From Chara braunii (taxonomy: Eukaryota; Streptophyta; Charophyceae; Charales; Characeae), in assembly GCA_003427395.1 (NCBI GenBank), contig BFEA01000396.1, positions 224,479 through 278,332 on the forward strand: 53,854 nucleotides of DNA, read 5' to 3'. The notes under the pieces are model-generated. The model did no database searches. It was not told the origin of the DNA and was given only the letters and a program-made list of their open reading frames with translations. The position numbers and the translations under genes were made by a program. Below, in pieces: positions 1 to 9,929 of this stretch. Each line of letters opens with the position of its first letter. The first letter of the stretch is position 1.

Positions 1-34
<34 letters not shown>
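1..34. repeat. (TG)n microsatellite at window edge
   Basis: An uninterrupted TG dinucleotide run opens the window and runs directly into an adapter-like sequence at 46-72, so the join between this repeat and the DNA from 73 onward may be artificial. Confidence 0.9.
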
Positions 35-36
<2 letters not shown>

Positions 37-45
37 TGCTCGCGC

Positions 46-72
46 ACACATCTAGATGTGTATAAGAGACAG
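46..72. other. Partial Nextera mate-pair junction adapter (contaminant)
   Basis: These 27 bases match the inner and right part of the Nextera circularisation junction: the centre ACATCTAGATGT followed by GTATAAGAGACAG. The full 38-base version occurs at 25294-25331. The sequence is a library-construction artefact, not genomic DNA. Positions 1-45 and 73 onward may therefore come from different genomic places. Confidence 0.93.
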
Positions 73-284
73 GTTGAAGGCAGGGTGCTCACAAATGAAA
101 CACAGCAGCAACGAGTGACGCCGTTGTGAAGCACCGGGCAACACACTCAACGCGAGTACACTGCGCAACACCAAAGACGTTTGCAAGCAGAAGACAACGT
201 CAGTGGAGATGAAGCAAGGCACTCGTTTGGGGGGCACAAGTCCACACCCAAACGACAACCATCTGGCACGCCACTAACGAAAGG

Positions 285-915
285 ACCCCAAACGACAAGG
301 CACCGGAATGGGCAGCCTGGAGGCAACATAACGACACACAAGGCACCGCCAGCAATACATCCAAGCCACAAAGTGAACACAGCAGCACATATTGGACACA
401 CGCAAAGCAAGAGGGATGGGCAACAAGACAACGGTGGAACGCAGACAACACAAGGCAGCCCACGTATCCAACACAGAGCCAAGCAACACATGCCCTACCC
501 ACATCACGGGTGAACACCGCAGACTGTTGGTTCCCACCACCCAATGAGCCAGGGAATCACTCCGACGGACATCCATCATCACCCACAGGCAAGCAGCTGA
601 GCAACCGTGAAGCGAAGCGAGGCACCGCCACAAGGCTACCAAACCACCCGGCACGCGAGCAAAAGACACGGGAGGCACGACCCACAGGTAGTCGGCAAGG
701 CAGCAGAGCAGCGAGGACGACCTGCAAAGCAAGCGGCATGGGCATAAAGACCGCGACAGAGCGCAGACAAGACAGTCTACACATCCAACACGGAGCAAAG
801 CAACACATGACCTACTCACATCACGATAGAACCCCATAGACTGTTGGTTCCCACCACCCGCTGAGCCAGGGGAACACGCCGACGACCATCCGTCATCACT
901 GACAGGCAACACACA
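285..915. repeat. Two-copy tandem duplication, period about 316 bp
   Basis: The segment near 466-600 recurs diverged at 782-916, including the shared words ACTGTTGGTTCCCACCACCC and AAGCAACACATG. Weaker similarity extends upstream (around 360 versus 676). The region is C/A-rich, and I find no gene in 73-1100: the reading frames there are low-complexity and lie on both strands, as expected of repeat DNA. Confidence 0.7.
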
Positions 916-1108
916 TAACTCGAACCGAGCGGTCCCCCTAAGAGTGCAGTTGGCACTCCAAACGAGGAACCCCCAACTGTTTAGCACTGCTAGGGGGTGC
1001 TCGGCTAGAGACGTACTTAGAAAAAACATAGGAAAGAGAAGAAAAACAAACATACCAAAAACAAAGACAAACATACCAAAACAAGGACAAACAAACTTTT
1101 ATAAAATT

Positions 1109-1109
<1 letters not shown>

Positions 1110-1165
<56 letters not shown>

Positions 1166-1433
1166 GTGGGTGGGTGGGGGGTGGGGCGACCCCTCCCCCA
1201 TCACGCAATCAATCAATCAATCAATCAACAAAAAAAAAAATAAAAAAAATCGAATGAATCTTCTGCTAGAACATGGAAATATACAATATTGAGTGTGTGT
1301 GTTTGTATGTGGGCCTGTTGGGGGTGGGGGGGCGACCCTGCCCCCACCAATCAATCAATCAATCAATCAACGAAAAGAAAAAAAAAGGCAAAATTGAATG
1401 AATCTTCCGGTAGAACTTGAAAATATACAATAT

Positions 1434-1468
<35 letters not shown>

Positions 1469-1650
1469 CTGTGGGGGGGGGGGGGGCGACCCTCCCCCCA
1501 CCAATCAATCAAACAATCAATCAATGGAAAAAAAACAAAATCGAATGAATCTTCCGCTAGAACATGAAAATATACGATCCTACATGTGTGTGTGTGTGTG
1601 TGTCCGCCTGTGAGGATAATCAATCAATCAATCAACGGGAAAAAAAAAAA
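1110..1650. repeat. Composite minisatellite, about 145-bp unit
   Basis: Three and a half units are visible. Each holds a (GT)n run, a G-rich block with GGCGACCCT, a (CAAT)n run, an A-rich stretch and the word GAATGAATCTTC, which starts at 1252, 1396 and 1543 (periods 144 and 147). A (GT)n and a (CAAT)n microsatellite are thus embedded inside a larger tandem unit. Confidence 0.88.
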
Positions 1651-1904
1651 AAAACAAAAAAAAAACGCTGTTTTTTTTTTTTCTTTTTTTTTCTTGAAAT
1701 ACCTTCACTCACCCAAACCCCCCCACCCAAAAACTAGTTTTTTTTTTTTTTTTTTTTTTAATGAGGGGGGGGGGCTGGGTTTGCGCCGACGCATGATGCT
1801 TCGCAAATCCCAAACCCCCCTCCCCTGCTGGCCGCCATGCGGCCGCAAAGTCGTGCGGCCATGCGGACACGTCCGCGGGGTCGCAGCCACCACCGAGGGG
1901 GATT
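1651..1904. other. Homopolymer-rich non-coding stretch
   Basis: A- and T-runs (for example about 1671-1693 and 1738-1759), a G-run at 1765-1774, and a GC-rich tail up to the point where recognisable Gag sequence begins. I see no gene here. The 5' LTR expected before a gypsy gag is absent, so Gypsy-A appears truncated at about 1905. Confidence 0.5.
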
Positions 1905-1949
1905 CGTAGCCTACGGGCACACTTTTTCAAGAAGAGTCGACAACCCACC

Positions 1950-2576
1950 GTGACATACGATTGGTTGAGTAGAGAGGTGGTGTTGTTTAAGGCACAGTCC
2001 ATGTCAGTTTCCACTTTCTGGCACAAGGACCTGAACAAGGGTAAAAAGTGGAAAGGTCGTACTATCTCTGGCCAGGTTAAGGCCAAGGATCATTTGATCC
2101 TTACGTTAGATGAAGGTGGTACGGACGAGGTCCCATATAGTCAGATTGAGTGGGGCCTAGAGGAGGAGGACAATAGTGGGGGTCAGGGGAGGACCTACGC
2201 TGCTGTCGCGGTTGGAGGGAGGCCGCAAGGTAGAGGAGGAGGCCACGGGCAAGGGGGTCGGGCCTCAAGTGGCCGAGGACAGGGCGCTCAGGAGGTTGGC
2301 AGCAGAGGAGACCACCAAGAGGGAGGTAGGGGTCAAGGTCCCCTGCCAAATCGCTCAAGATCTTACCGGTCACCTCTAAGGAGAGGTGGATGACACCCTA
2401 GCTTGCCACAGGGCAGACCATGGGAAGACTTGGGCTATGACCAGACTGTGTGGCATCGTCGTGTGGACCAGAATCAGTGCATTTACTGCGGTGATCCTGA
2501 CCACATAATTAAACATTGTCCAAAGTACATAGAAACCCGGTATGTTGCACAAGCAGCAAAAGGCAATCGCCGGTAG
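1950..2576 (+). pseudogene. gag: Gypsy-A gag C-terminal part (nucleocapsid)
   Basis: This is the Gag remnant that would bind and package element RNA. Seen: an open frame whose 147 residues end in a Gly/Arg-rich, RGG-like stretch (about residues 80-147), then an in-frame TGA at 2391-2393. In the same frame a CCHC zinc knuckle follows at 2478-2519 (CIYCGDPDHIIKHC, spacing C-x2-C-x4-H-x4-C), ending at TAG 2574-2576. The normal N-terminal capsid part is absent, consistent with truncation near 1905. The same frame can be read a few codons upstream of the ATG at 1950, so that ATG is not necessarily a true start. The identification is firm from the knuckle and its position before the protease. Confidence 0.85.
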
Positions 2577-2739
2577 GGATGGCAACTGCCCTTACCCCTA
2601 GGCCATGTGGAGAAGAGTGTGCGCACCATAGAGGAACTCCCAACCACATGAGCCTACAAAAGAGGTTGCTGGCGGGTACCTAGACAATTGTCCAGAGACC
2701 GCTTGTGTAAGCGTCTCTCTAGGTATTTCCCTCACATGT

Positions 2740-3291
2740 GTGGCTGAAGAGTTGAAAGAGAGAGTGTCTGTCTGGGCCAAGATGAAAAAAGATGCCAAAG
2801 CACAACTATTATTCGTAGACGTAGAGATTTTTAGAGATGGAGTAGCGGTTTTCATAGACAGTGGGGTCACCCGCAACTATATAAGTAGGAAAGCGTTGCA
2901 GAAGTTAAAGATAAACTTGAAAGTCCAAAAGTTAGCAGACCTTATATTCAGTATCCTCACAGACAATCGCACTATGCGAGTCGAGGATTACGTCGGCGGA
3001 GTCCAGGCGTACTTTCGCCTAGACTCCCGAGAGAAAGATGGGAAGGTGGAGAAAATTCTCCATTCCCTGACTCTCCTCGTAGAAGACAGTCTTCCTTTTG
3101 ATATAGTCCTAGGAATGGACTGGGGAGAGTCAGCAGGGGCCACACTCCATTTGAGAGAGCAAGAGTGTAGAATCCCTAGTCCCACAGGTGAAGTTAAGAC
3201 TGCACGCCTGTTTCATGTGTCAGGGGTAGACAACACTCTGGCACATTGCTGCCTCAGCGCTCCCGCGTTCGCGCGATTAGTAAAGGAGTAG
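2740..3291 (+). pseudogene. pol: Gypsy-A pol: aspartic protease
   Basis: Retropepsin-like protease that would cut the Gag-Pol polyprotein. Seen: an active-site loop of the DSG type (FIDSGVTRNYIS, about residues 45-56) and the downstream hydrophobic flap-side motif FDIVLGMDW, both standard for Ty3/gypsy proteases. The frame ends at TAG 3289-3291, but the same frame reads on into the reverse transcriptase, so the TAG is a decay mutation or a readthrough site rather than a domain end. Pol is in a different frame from Gag, and 2577-2739 does not read openly. Confidence 0.85.
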
Positions 3292-4371
3292 TTAGAAGAG
3301 CAGTTTTTTGTAGCCTGGTCAGTCACTGAGCCTAAGGAGGAGACACCCATAGAGCTTGCTATTGCCAAGCTGTTGGAAAAATATGCAGATTTAGTTAAGC
3401 CGCCTATAGGAGTAGTGCCACGGTCGATCCAACATCGCATAGAGATAGAGCCTGCCAGTCAGACTCCTAAGGGCGCGGTTTACAGAATGTCCCCAAGGGA
3501 GTTAGAGGAGCTACGTAAGCAATTAGACGAGCTCCTCGAGAAGGGTTGGATTAGGCCAAGTTCGTCTCCATTTGGAGCACCTGTTCTTTTTGTCCCCAAG
3601 AAGGAGGGAGAGCTCAGGATGTGTATAGACTATAGGGGTCTTAACAATATTACAGTGAAGAATGTAGAACCACTGCCCCGTATAGATCACTTGTTAGATC
3701 GGGTGATTCGGGTGCAGGGCTGTAAGTATTTTTCGAAGATAGACTTGAAGTATGGCTATCATCAGATAGAGGTGCATCCTGATGATCACTATAAAACAAC
3801 ATTCCGGGCTAGATATGGGCATTATGAGTTTATAATTATGCCCCTTGGACTGACCAATGTGCCAACAACTTTCCAGCGCTGCATGAACAATTTGTTTAGG
3901 CCCTGGTTAGACAGATTTGTGGTAGTATATTTAGATGATATCCTAGTGTTCAGTAAGACCCTCCAGGAGCAAAAGGGACATCTGAGGCAGGTCTTGGAGA
4001 AACTTAGAGAAGCTAACTTCAAGATCAACGCAAAGAAGTGCGAATGGGCCAAGACATAGGTTTTGCACCTGGGCCACATCTTAGACGGAGACGGCGTTAG
4101 ACCTGAAGACAACAAAATCGCAGTGATTAGATATTGGTCAGCGCCCTACACACTGACAAAGTTGCGGTCGTTTTTAGGCCTAGCTAATTACTATAGGAAG
4201 TTCGTCAGGAACTTCTCCACCATCGCTGCACCCCTTCGCAGATTGCTAAAGAAAGAGGCAATCTGGAAGTGGGACAAGGATTATACATCAGCCCTGAAAA
4301 GATTAAAGCGGGCTTTGATAGAGTATCCATTCCTTAAGTAGTCGATTCGTCCCTCCTTTTCGTTGTTACCA
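3292..4371 (+). pseudogene. pol: Gypsy-A pol: reverse transcriptase
   Basis: RNA-dependent DNA polymerase domain, same frame as the protease. Seen from 3373: the fingers motif VLFVPKKEG, the palm motif FSKIDLKYGYHQI with catalytic Asp, and the YLDD box (residues 186-189 counted from 3373), so all three catalytic aspartates survive. A TAG at 4057-4059 interrupts the frame; it continues in phase through the LGHILDGDGVRP connection region to TAG 4339-4341. A -1 shift just before that stop restores the expected reading up to the VTTD at the start of RNase H, where the hAT-like element at 4379 cuts in. The polymerase core is well preserved but cannot be translated whole. Confidence 0.92.
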
Positions 4372-4378
4372 CTGACAC

Positions 4379-4716
4379 CTGTGTAACACTTCGTACGACG
4401 TACGGGGGGGTTATCGTACGACCGTAGGTCCGGCCGTATGAACGGTCGTACAGCCATATGTACAGCCCCGTACGAAAAAAATAAAAAATAAAAATTGTTT
4501 TGTTTTTTTATCTCAAATTTGGTAACGAATTTAGATATGACCCTGAGGCAAAAGTGTTTCGGTTTATTCTTCTGCATAACATATTTTGTTTTCATTTTTT
4601 TTTATTTTTATTTTTTTGCTTTTTTTCTGTACGTACGACCCGTACTACCACGTGAGCCCGTACATATGGCCATACGTACATATGTACGGCCTGTATTCGT
4701 ACGGGGGTCTACATAG
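4379..4716. mobile_element. hAT-like miniature element A (338 bp), CGTAC-rich arms
   Basis: The element sits exactly between the VTTD and ASQYG residues of Gypsy-A RNase H, so the pre-insertion sequence can be inferred. Flanks ACTGACAC (4371-4378) and CCTGACGC (4717-4724) each differ by one base from the expected coding sequence ACTGACGC, giving an 8-bp target duplication. Ends are inverted and imperfect: CTGTGTAACACTTCGTACG left, CTATGTAGACCCCCGTACG right (read inward). Both arms are packed with GTAC/CGTACG words (about 13 copies). The T/A-rich core matches element B (16875-17215) in inverted orientation. There is no coding capacity. Assignment to hAT rests on the 8-bp duplication and is not certain. 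Confidence 0.82.
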
Positions 4717-5689
4717 CCTGACGCAAGTCAGTATGGTCTAGGTGTTGTTTTACAACAAGATGATGGCAATGGATATAGGCCCCTAAGAGTTCATGTCTGT
4801 CTGAATGCCTTCAGAGAAGGTAGCGACATCCACCTATGAGAGAGAACTTTACGCTCTTAGGCAAGCACTAGAGCACTGGAAACATTACTTGTTTGGAAGA
4901 CACTTTAAAGTCTATTTAGACCACGAAACACTAAGGGGGCTGAAGACACAAGCCAAGATGACACCTAAGCTTACTAGGAGGGCCGCAGAGTTAGACCAGT
5001 ATGACTTTGAACTCAAGCTAGTTAAAGGGAAGTACAATGTAGTAGCTGATGCTCTGAGTAGAAGAGCTGATTACTTTTGGGCAATAGTTCACTATCGGGA
5101 TATAGGGAGAGACCTGCAGCATAAAGTTAGAGAGGCCTATGCACAGGACCCTATCTATCGTGACCTTCTAAAGAGATTCAAAGAGTCCCCAACGTCTGAA
5201 CCAAACTACCGCACTACTGATGGTTTATTATTCGAGAAGACTAATGTGGTTGACCGCCTATGTGTTCCTAACAGTGAGGAGATCCGTAGCCTGATCTTAG
5301 GGCAATGCCACGACACAGAGGGACACCTCGGTTGGCAAAAGACACTAGCCAACCTCATGCTCGCGTATATATGGTCAGGAATGAAGGCCAACTGCATAGA
5401 GTACGTCCACAATTGTAAAGTTCGTCAGAGGAATAAGACTACTACGCGAGCCCTTCTTGGTCTTCTCAGACCCTTGCCTATTCCTGATAGACCTGAAGAT
5501 TTTGTGTCCATTGACTTTATGGATACTCAGGTCAAGAGTAGGCATAGTGAAAGTCAAGTCATGGTCATAGTTGATAGGTTTAGCAAATATGCAGTTTTTG
5601 TTCCTTTGCCTGCAGAGGAACGCACAGACTTAGTAGTTCAGAAGTTTTTTACCATTGGGTCAGTGAGCATGGTATACCGCTGTCCATAG
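4717..5689 (+). pseudogene. pol: Gypsy-A pol: RNase H and integrase N-terminus
   Basis: Resumes after element A with the RNase H motif ASQYGLGVVLQQDD, then a frameshift near 4790 into the 294-residue frame starting at 4805. Seen: STYERELYAL, DHETLRGL and NVVADALSRR, standard RNase H and tether motifs. The integrase zinc-binding region follows (CHDTEGHLGW ... VHNCKVRQRNK), in which the second Cys of the CxxC pair is replaced by Arg. Next comes the start of the catalytic core with the first Asp in VSIDFMD. The frame ends at 5689 because of a frameshift; the next frame carries the rest of the core. Confidence 0.88.
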
Positions 5690-6003
5690 TTAGTGACAGA
5701 GATGCCAGGTTCACCAGTCAGAACTGGCAGGAACTGATGAAAGTCAATGGTTCCAAGCTGCTGATGTCATCTGGCTGTCATCCTGAGACTAACGGCCAGA
5801 CCGAACAGATGAACAAGCTCCTGCAGCAAGTTCTTAGAATGTATATTAGGCCCGATCAGGTCAACTGGGATGAGATGCTCCCAAAGGTAGCCAGTGCCTA
5901 CAATAATAGCATGCACTTATCTACGTGTCACACTCCCAATGAACTGCACAATTCCTTTCGACCGCGCAGACCATTTGAAGGACTTAACCGGGATCAGATT
6001 TAG
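5690..6003 (+). pseudogene. pol: Gypsy-A pol: integrase catalytic core
   Basis: The frame change near 5690 gives the second catalytic Asp (IVSDRDARFTS) and then the Glu motif (ETNGQTEQMN), so with the Asp at about 5510 the DD(35)E triad is readable, although spread over two frames. The frame then ends at TAG 6001-6003, where another shift is needed to continue. Confidence 0.85.
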
Positions 6004-6581
6004 AGGCTACCGCGCGATACACGAGAGTTTGCGATACAGCACTACCGTTGTAGACAACCTCAAGAAAGCCCAGCACAGAATTATAGAGCAAGCTAACAAG
6101 CATCGTCGCCCCACACAGTTTCAAGTAGGCGACTTAGTCTGGGTCAAGTCAAAGGAGTTTGCTCCTGAGGAAAACATCTCACAAAAGTTGTTACCTGCGT
6201 ATAGAGGACTGTGGCCGGTCCTAGAAGTCAAGGATGGAGAGGATGTCCTACACTATTGAGATTCCAGCACACGTCCACACCTACCCAGTGTTCCATGCGT
6301 CAAAGTTGTTGCCTTGTGGTACAAGTCAACAATTCCCGTCACGCAGATCTATGATCCCTCTGGAGATGGATGGAAGATATGACATTGAAGGGATAGTAGG
6401 TGAGGATGTCTTCAAGACACGAGGTGGAGGTTGTTCACAGTAACAGTACAAAGTCCGATTTGCCTATCAAGAGCCAGAAGACGACCGCTGGTTCACGCGA
6501 ACATAACTTCTAGAGACAGCTCCCGACATAGTTCGAGCCTACGAAAGAGACAAGAAAGGAAAAGGCCTGACCTTAGACTGA
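6004..6581 (+). pseudogene. pol: Gypsy-A pol: integrase C-terminus with chromodomain-like tail
   Basis: Seen: FQVGDLVWVKSKEF (GPY/F-type module), then after a frameshift near 6235 the PVFHASKLLP motif, and then a tail with YDIEGIVGEDVF and YKVRFAYQEPEDDRWFT. That tail resembles the chromodomain-like end of chromovirus integrases, which is thought to guide insertion to particular chromatin. In-frame TAA codons lie at 6441 and 6504; the final stop TGA is at 6579-6581. Gypsy-B has the equivalent tail in one uninterrupted frame, which supports this reading. Confidence 0.8.
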
Positions 6582-7956
6582 ACTATCCTCGGAGGGCCTT
6601 GAATTTAGGCCCGCCGGAGTGAAACGGTTTTCACCTTTCGGCAGTCACGGATGCGGGCCCTAGAGTTCGATCCCCAGACCTCACTTTGCCCATGTACAGT
6701 ATCAAGTCGACCCCTGAGTGTTTGAACCCGTGATCTGTGTTTTGGTAGTTGTTTGTCGTCTATCGTAGGTCCGTGTAGTGGTAGGGGTTTGATCTGTAGG
6801 TCTGTCGAATAGGAGTCACAGCTTTGTAGAGGTCGTAGCTATAGGCATTCTGAAAGGTCAAGGTCGTAGCTGCTACAGTCCTGAAAGGTCAAGGTCGTGG
6901 CTGCTACAGTACCCGAAAGGCCAAGCCCACAGACTTCCGGAAGTTCCGGGAGCAGCCTTTCGAAGTTTGTCTCACGTTTAGACAGAGGCAAGTGGGCAAG
7001 TGGTGAGCCCAACTGCGTTACGTCGGCAGTGCGACTGCATCGAGTTCGCAGTGCAAACCCATGCAGTCAGCGGTACGGGTCCAGTCAGTCCCAGTCCAGT
7101 CCAGCAAGTACCAAGAGGGACTGCGTGCACCATGGGCCGATGGAAAGGGGCAGACCAACGAGTTACAGAAGTATAAATCAAGAGGCAGCGCTCAGCCACT
7201 CATTCATTCGCTGCGTAAGCCATGCCAAAGCACTGTTATGGTGTCTTGTGCGAAGGTGGTCTGCAGGTTGCCCGAAGACGAAGTGGGCTGAAGGGAGATC
7301 ATAGCCATAGTCAGCAGTGGTAGTGCGGCAATAGCCACTGTAGGAGGAAGTTAGGCATAGTGTATGTGTGTGGTGGTATTCAGGGTGATCCAGAGTGAGT
7401 GTGTGTGAACAGTGGGGTTGGACACAGTGACGAAGGTTGGGATGTTCAGGCGCTGATGCGCCATAGCCTGTTGAAGAGAACTTGCATCTGAACTGTGTTC
7501 TTGGTTTCCATATCTCGAAGCTTTGAGTGGGCGCCCTGCGCCAGTGTGAATCTCCATCTCTTTGCATGTATGCGAAGTGAAAGAGGAAGCAAGTCTGATT
7601 GCATGATACCCGCCTGTGAAGAAATTGGTGAGGCATCCGTTTCACTTGTGCATTAATTTAGCCCAATCCGGCCACAAGTGCAGTCAGATTCATTCTGGAG
7701 ACGCAAAAGGAACGACGGAGGCATTGATTGCTCATCCTCTCTCACGGGGAGCAGATCAGAAAGGGCCAACTACTTCTTCAAGAAAAAATGGGGGGGGGGA
7801 ACTAAAAAAGGCAAAAAGGATACAAAGAGCCCTCAGCTCTGTCAGAGGCCCACCTCTCACGCTGGGCAGAAGAAAGAGCACGGTTGGGCATCTCTTGGAT
7901 ACTCCCCACATGTATCTTTCCATAGTCTTGTATGGCGCTGCCGCGCTGCCGCGCTG
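6582..7956. other. Non-coding DNA downstream of Gypsy-A
   Basis: I find no gene. A 31-bp direct repeat (CTGAAAGGTCAAGGTCGT at 6850 and 6881) and a TATAAAT at 7172-7178 are present. The segment might include a 3' LTR of Gypsy-A, but there is no second copy in the window to test this. A purine-rich run lies near 7782-7820. Confidence 0.4.
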
Positions 7957-8010
7957 CCACAACCTCCTGAATGCCACTTGCGTGCCTATACAACTGAGCT
8001 AGGCTGCTGG
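7957..8010 (-). repeat. SINE-like tRNA-derived fragment, copy 1
   Basis: On the minus strand the sequence reads CCTAGCTCAGTTGTATAGGC and then a 22-base word that is identical in copy 2 (positions 7961-7982 here, 36331-36352 there). TAGCTCAGTTG fits a Pol III A box. The B box, present in copy 2, has been replaced here by GCCGC repeats. It is a fragment rather than a functional tRNA: there is no closed cloverleaf. Confidence 0.6.
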
Positions 8011-9020
8011 ATGCTATGTGATTTCATGTGCAATAGGTCTTTATATCTTTCTTTTATTTTGTGCCTTTTCCTCTTTTCTCTGCCCAAAAATTGGTAATGA
8101 ACCTGTGGTGCGGCTGCCACAGAGTGGCACACTGGATCAGCCATATATCTCTTTTTCAGTGCTACTATAGTGGAACAACGCGTCAGGCTGTTTTCTCCAA
8201 CCTGAATTGTTCTGCGCACCAGAAAAAGAAAAACGAACCGGCTGTTTCTTTCCGGCTGGCGGCACCAGCCATTTTGGTCCCCTAACCCTCAAACTTGAGT
8301 CTAAAATACTTTGGTGCCCCTGGCAGGTGGGAAGTGGGCTGTCACTGGTTTACACGGTAAGATATTAAACCACCAGTACTTCTCCCATATGTCGGCCGGC
8401 CTGCAAATTTCGGAGGCTTGGGGCACTGGACCTGAAAGGCTGACGCCGCCAGCCAAACCTTTTTTTCTTTTTTGTTTCGCTGGCAGATAGGCGCAAAACG
8501 GCGCGCAGGGCATATTCAGGCTCGGCATAGATAGCTGGCCCACATACTGGTGGTTTAAGGGCGTCATTAAACACTCCTCGGGGACGTGAAATCCACATCG
8601 TTCCAGCTGTTCTCGGGGACGGAATTGAAAACGAAATGTGAAAACGCCAGCGGCCACCAACGGCTACTGTTGGTGGTGGGCCTCCATCGGGTGGCGTTGT
8701 TGTTTTCGGCTGGCATCATGCGGTCTCCCTTGCTCGAGGAACATCCGCAATGGTCCGTAAAATAGTTTTTTCCCGGCGGCGTCTTCAGTCCGTCCACAGA
8801 AGAGGTTTCTGCACGAGCGTTGCATTCCCACGCGTGTGGTCACATGCGCACGTCCGACAAGACTCTTGCCTTCTCCGCCATCGTGTGCTAGATGTCCGGC
8901 AACAGATGTGGCATTGCTTCCCTCTCCACTGTGCAGTTCATGGCCGACCTGTACTGCAGGCCCCCTCTGCTTCTTCTCAGCGCTGCGCTGCTTCTGGTGG
9001 TCCCTGCTGCTCCTCGGCGC
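8011..9020. other. Unassigned sequence
   Basis: Reading frames exist on both strands, but none has a recognisable domain. The segment lies on the expected C-terminal side of the decayed Harbinger transposase start at 9021-9335, yet I cannot align it to the intact transposase at 33360-34568. Confidence 0.3.
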
Positions 9021-9335
9021 TGTGCTGCTTCTCGTTGAAGTAGTCATCCGTGGTGCCGTCAAATTTTCAATGGACTTCCCATGTCGCCCACATCCTGTGT
9101 TTGATCCACCACCCCAATGCCGCTCGTGGAATACGCCGAAACCCAACGTATAGCACAGCTCAATGACAGACTCCGAAGTTGCCACGTAGTACGGGCCGTC
9201 ATTCACAACTTACATCAGTGCCCTTCTTCCACACGCGTGCAACTACTGACAATAAAGAACAACGGTTGACACGGTCGCCTGGCCCGCCACCACGGCTGCC
9301 CGCTCAAGCGGTGTCAACAGCTCACGTTGTCAACC
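9021..9335 (-). pseudogene. Decayed PIF/Harbinger transposase, N-terminal remnant
   Basis: Read on the minus strand in more than one frame, this segment parallels the first ~120 residues of the intact transposase at 33360-34568. LTPLERAAVVAG corresponds to LSRVERNAVVAA, SESVIELC to SESIIQLC, and TWEVH*KFDGTTDDYFNEK to TWEDLRKMDDASDEYYKEK. Several stops and at least one frameshift separate these blocks. The catalytic region is not recognisable to the left, so this is a truncated fossil. It shows that the Harbinger lineage has inserted here more than once. Confidence 0.6.
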
Positions 9336-9929
9336 GGAAGAAGTGATCTGCCAGCAGGCCGATCGGACCCTGTCCCTCGCGCGGGTCTGTCACCCACGGG
9401 AAGGGTCGATCGGGGCTCCTGTAACCAGCAAGAAAACAGGGTTAGTCCAGATACGCACAACGACCACTGAAATCGATCGTAGACACGACGACGGGAGACT
9501 CACAAACCAGCATTCGGAAGAAACAATATATGTATTCTCATTTAGTCTAAAATGATAGGATCCACTGCGCTAGTCCCAGTCCCAGAAACAGATCCCTCGT
9601 CCAAAACATGAAAATCGGTTCGAGTCCCGACCGATCTTACAAACAGTCTAGGACGGATTCTCCGCCCAATGGGGTGACGCCGGTAACGTGCTCGCTGATC
9701 CCAGGGAACCGTACTGGAACTCTCAATGTCGGAACTGGACTCCCGAGCCCATTGAGGCCAGAGCTCGAGATCGACCTTTACCATACCGCGTCGAACGTCC
9801 CTTGTCGCCGCCTAACAGGAGCTCTGACCAAGCACAACCTAGGGTCCGGTTTCGTATTCAAGATCAGTCCATCCAAGCACAACTAAGACCTGCTGCACGT
9901 TCAGCAGTCCTTTGTCAATAGATTCTCAC
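9336..9929. other. Unassigned non-coding DNA
   Basis: No gene, repeat or domain is recognised. Base composition is GC-moderate, and the short reading frames on both strands lack any family signature. Confidence 0.3.

Larger units (their letters stand above)
1905..6581 (+). mobile_element. Gypsy-A: 5'-truncated Ty3/gypsy retrotransposon, dead
   Basis: Gag C-terminus, protease, reverse transcriptase, RNase H, integrase and a chromodomain-like tail follow one another in Ty3/gypsy order on the plus strand. The reading frame breaks repeatedly (TGA 2391, TAG 3289, TAG 4057, frameshifts near 4338, 4790, 5690, 6003 and 6235, TAA 6441 and 6504) and is split by a 338-bp hAT-like insertion. The 5' LTR and gag N-terminus are missing. 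No 3' LTR can be proved because there is no partner for comparison, although the non-coding DNA after 6581 with a TATAAAT at 7172 could include one. Confidence 0.92.

Noticed and set aside
147-1216. Several Cys-rich frames in the first 1.2 kb
   Set aside because: They overlap on both strands in repeat DNA and end in (GT)n; no domain or start context.
1110-1650. CRISPR-like array
   Set aside because: The units are full tandem copies with internal microsatellites, not short repeats separated by unique spacers.
6640-6690. Possible tRNA (GAGTTCGATCCCC resembles a B box)
   Set aside because: No matching A box at the right distance and no cloverleaf stems could be drawn.
6582-7640. 3' LTR of Gypsy-A
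   Set aside because: Plausible by position and a TATAAAT at 7172, but no partner LTR, TG start or CA end can be demonstrated.
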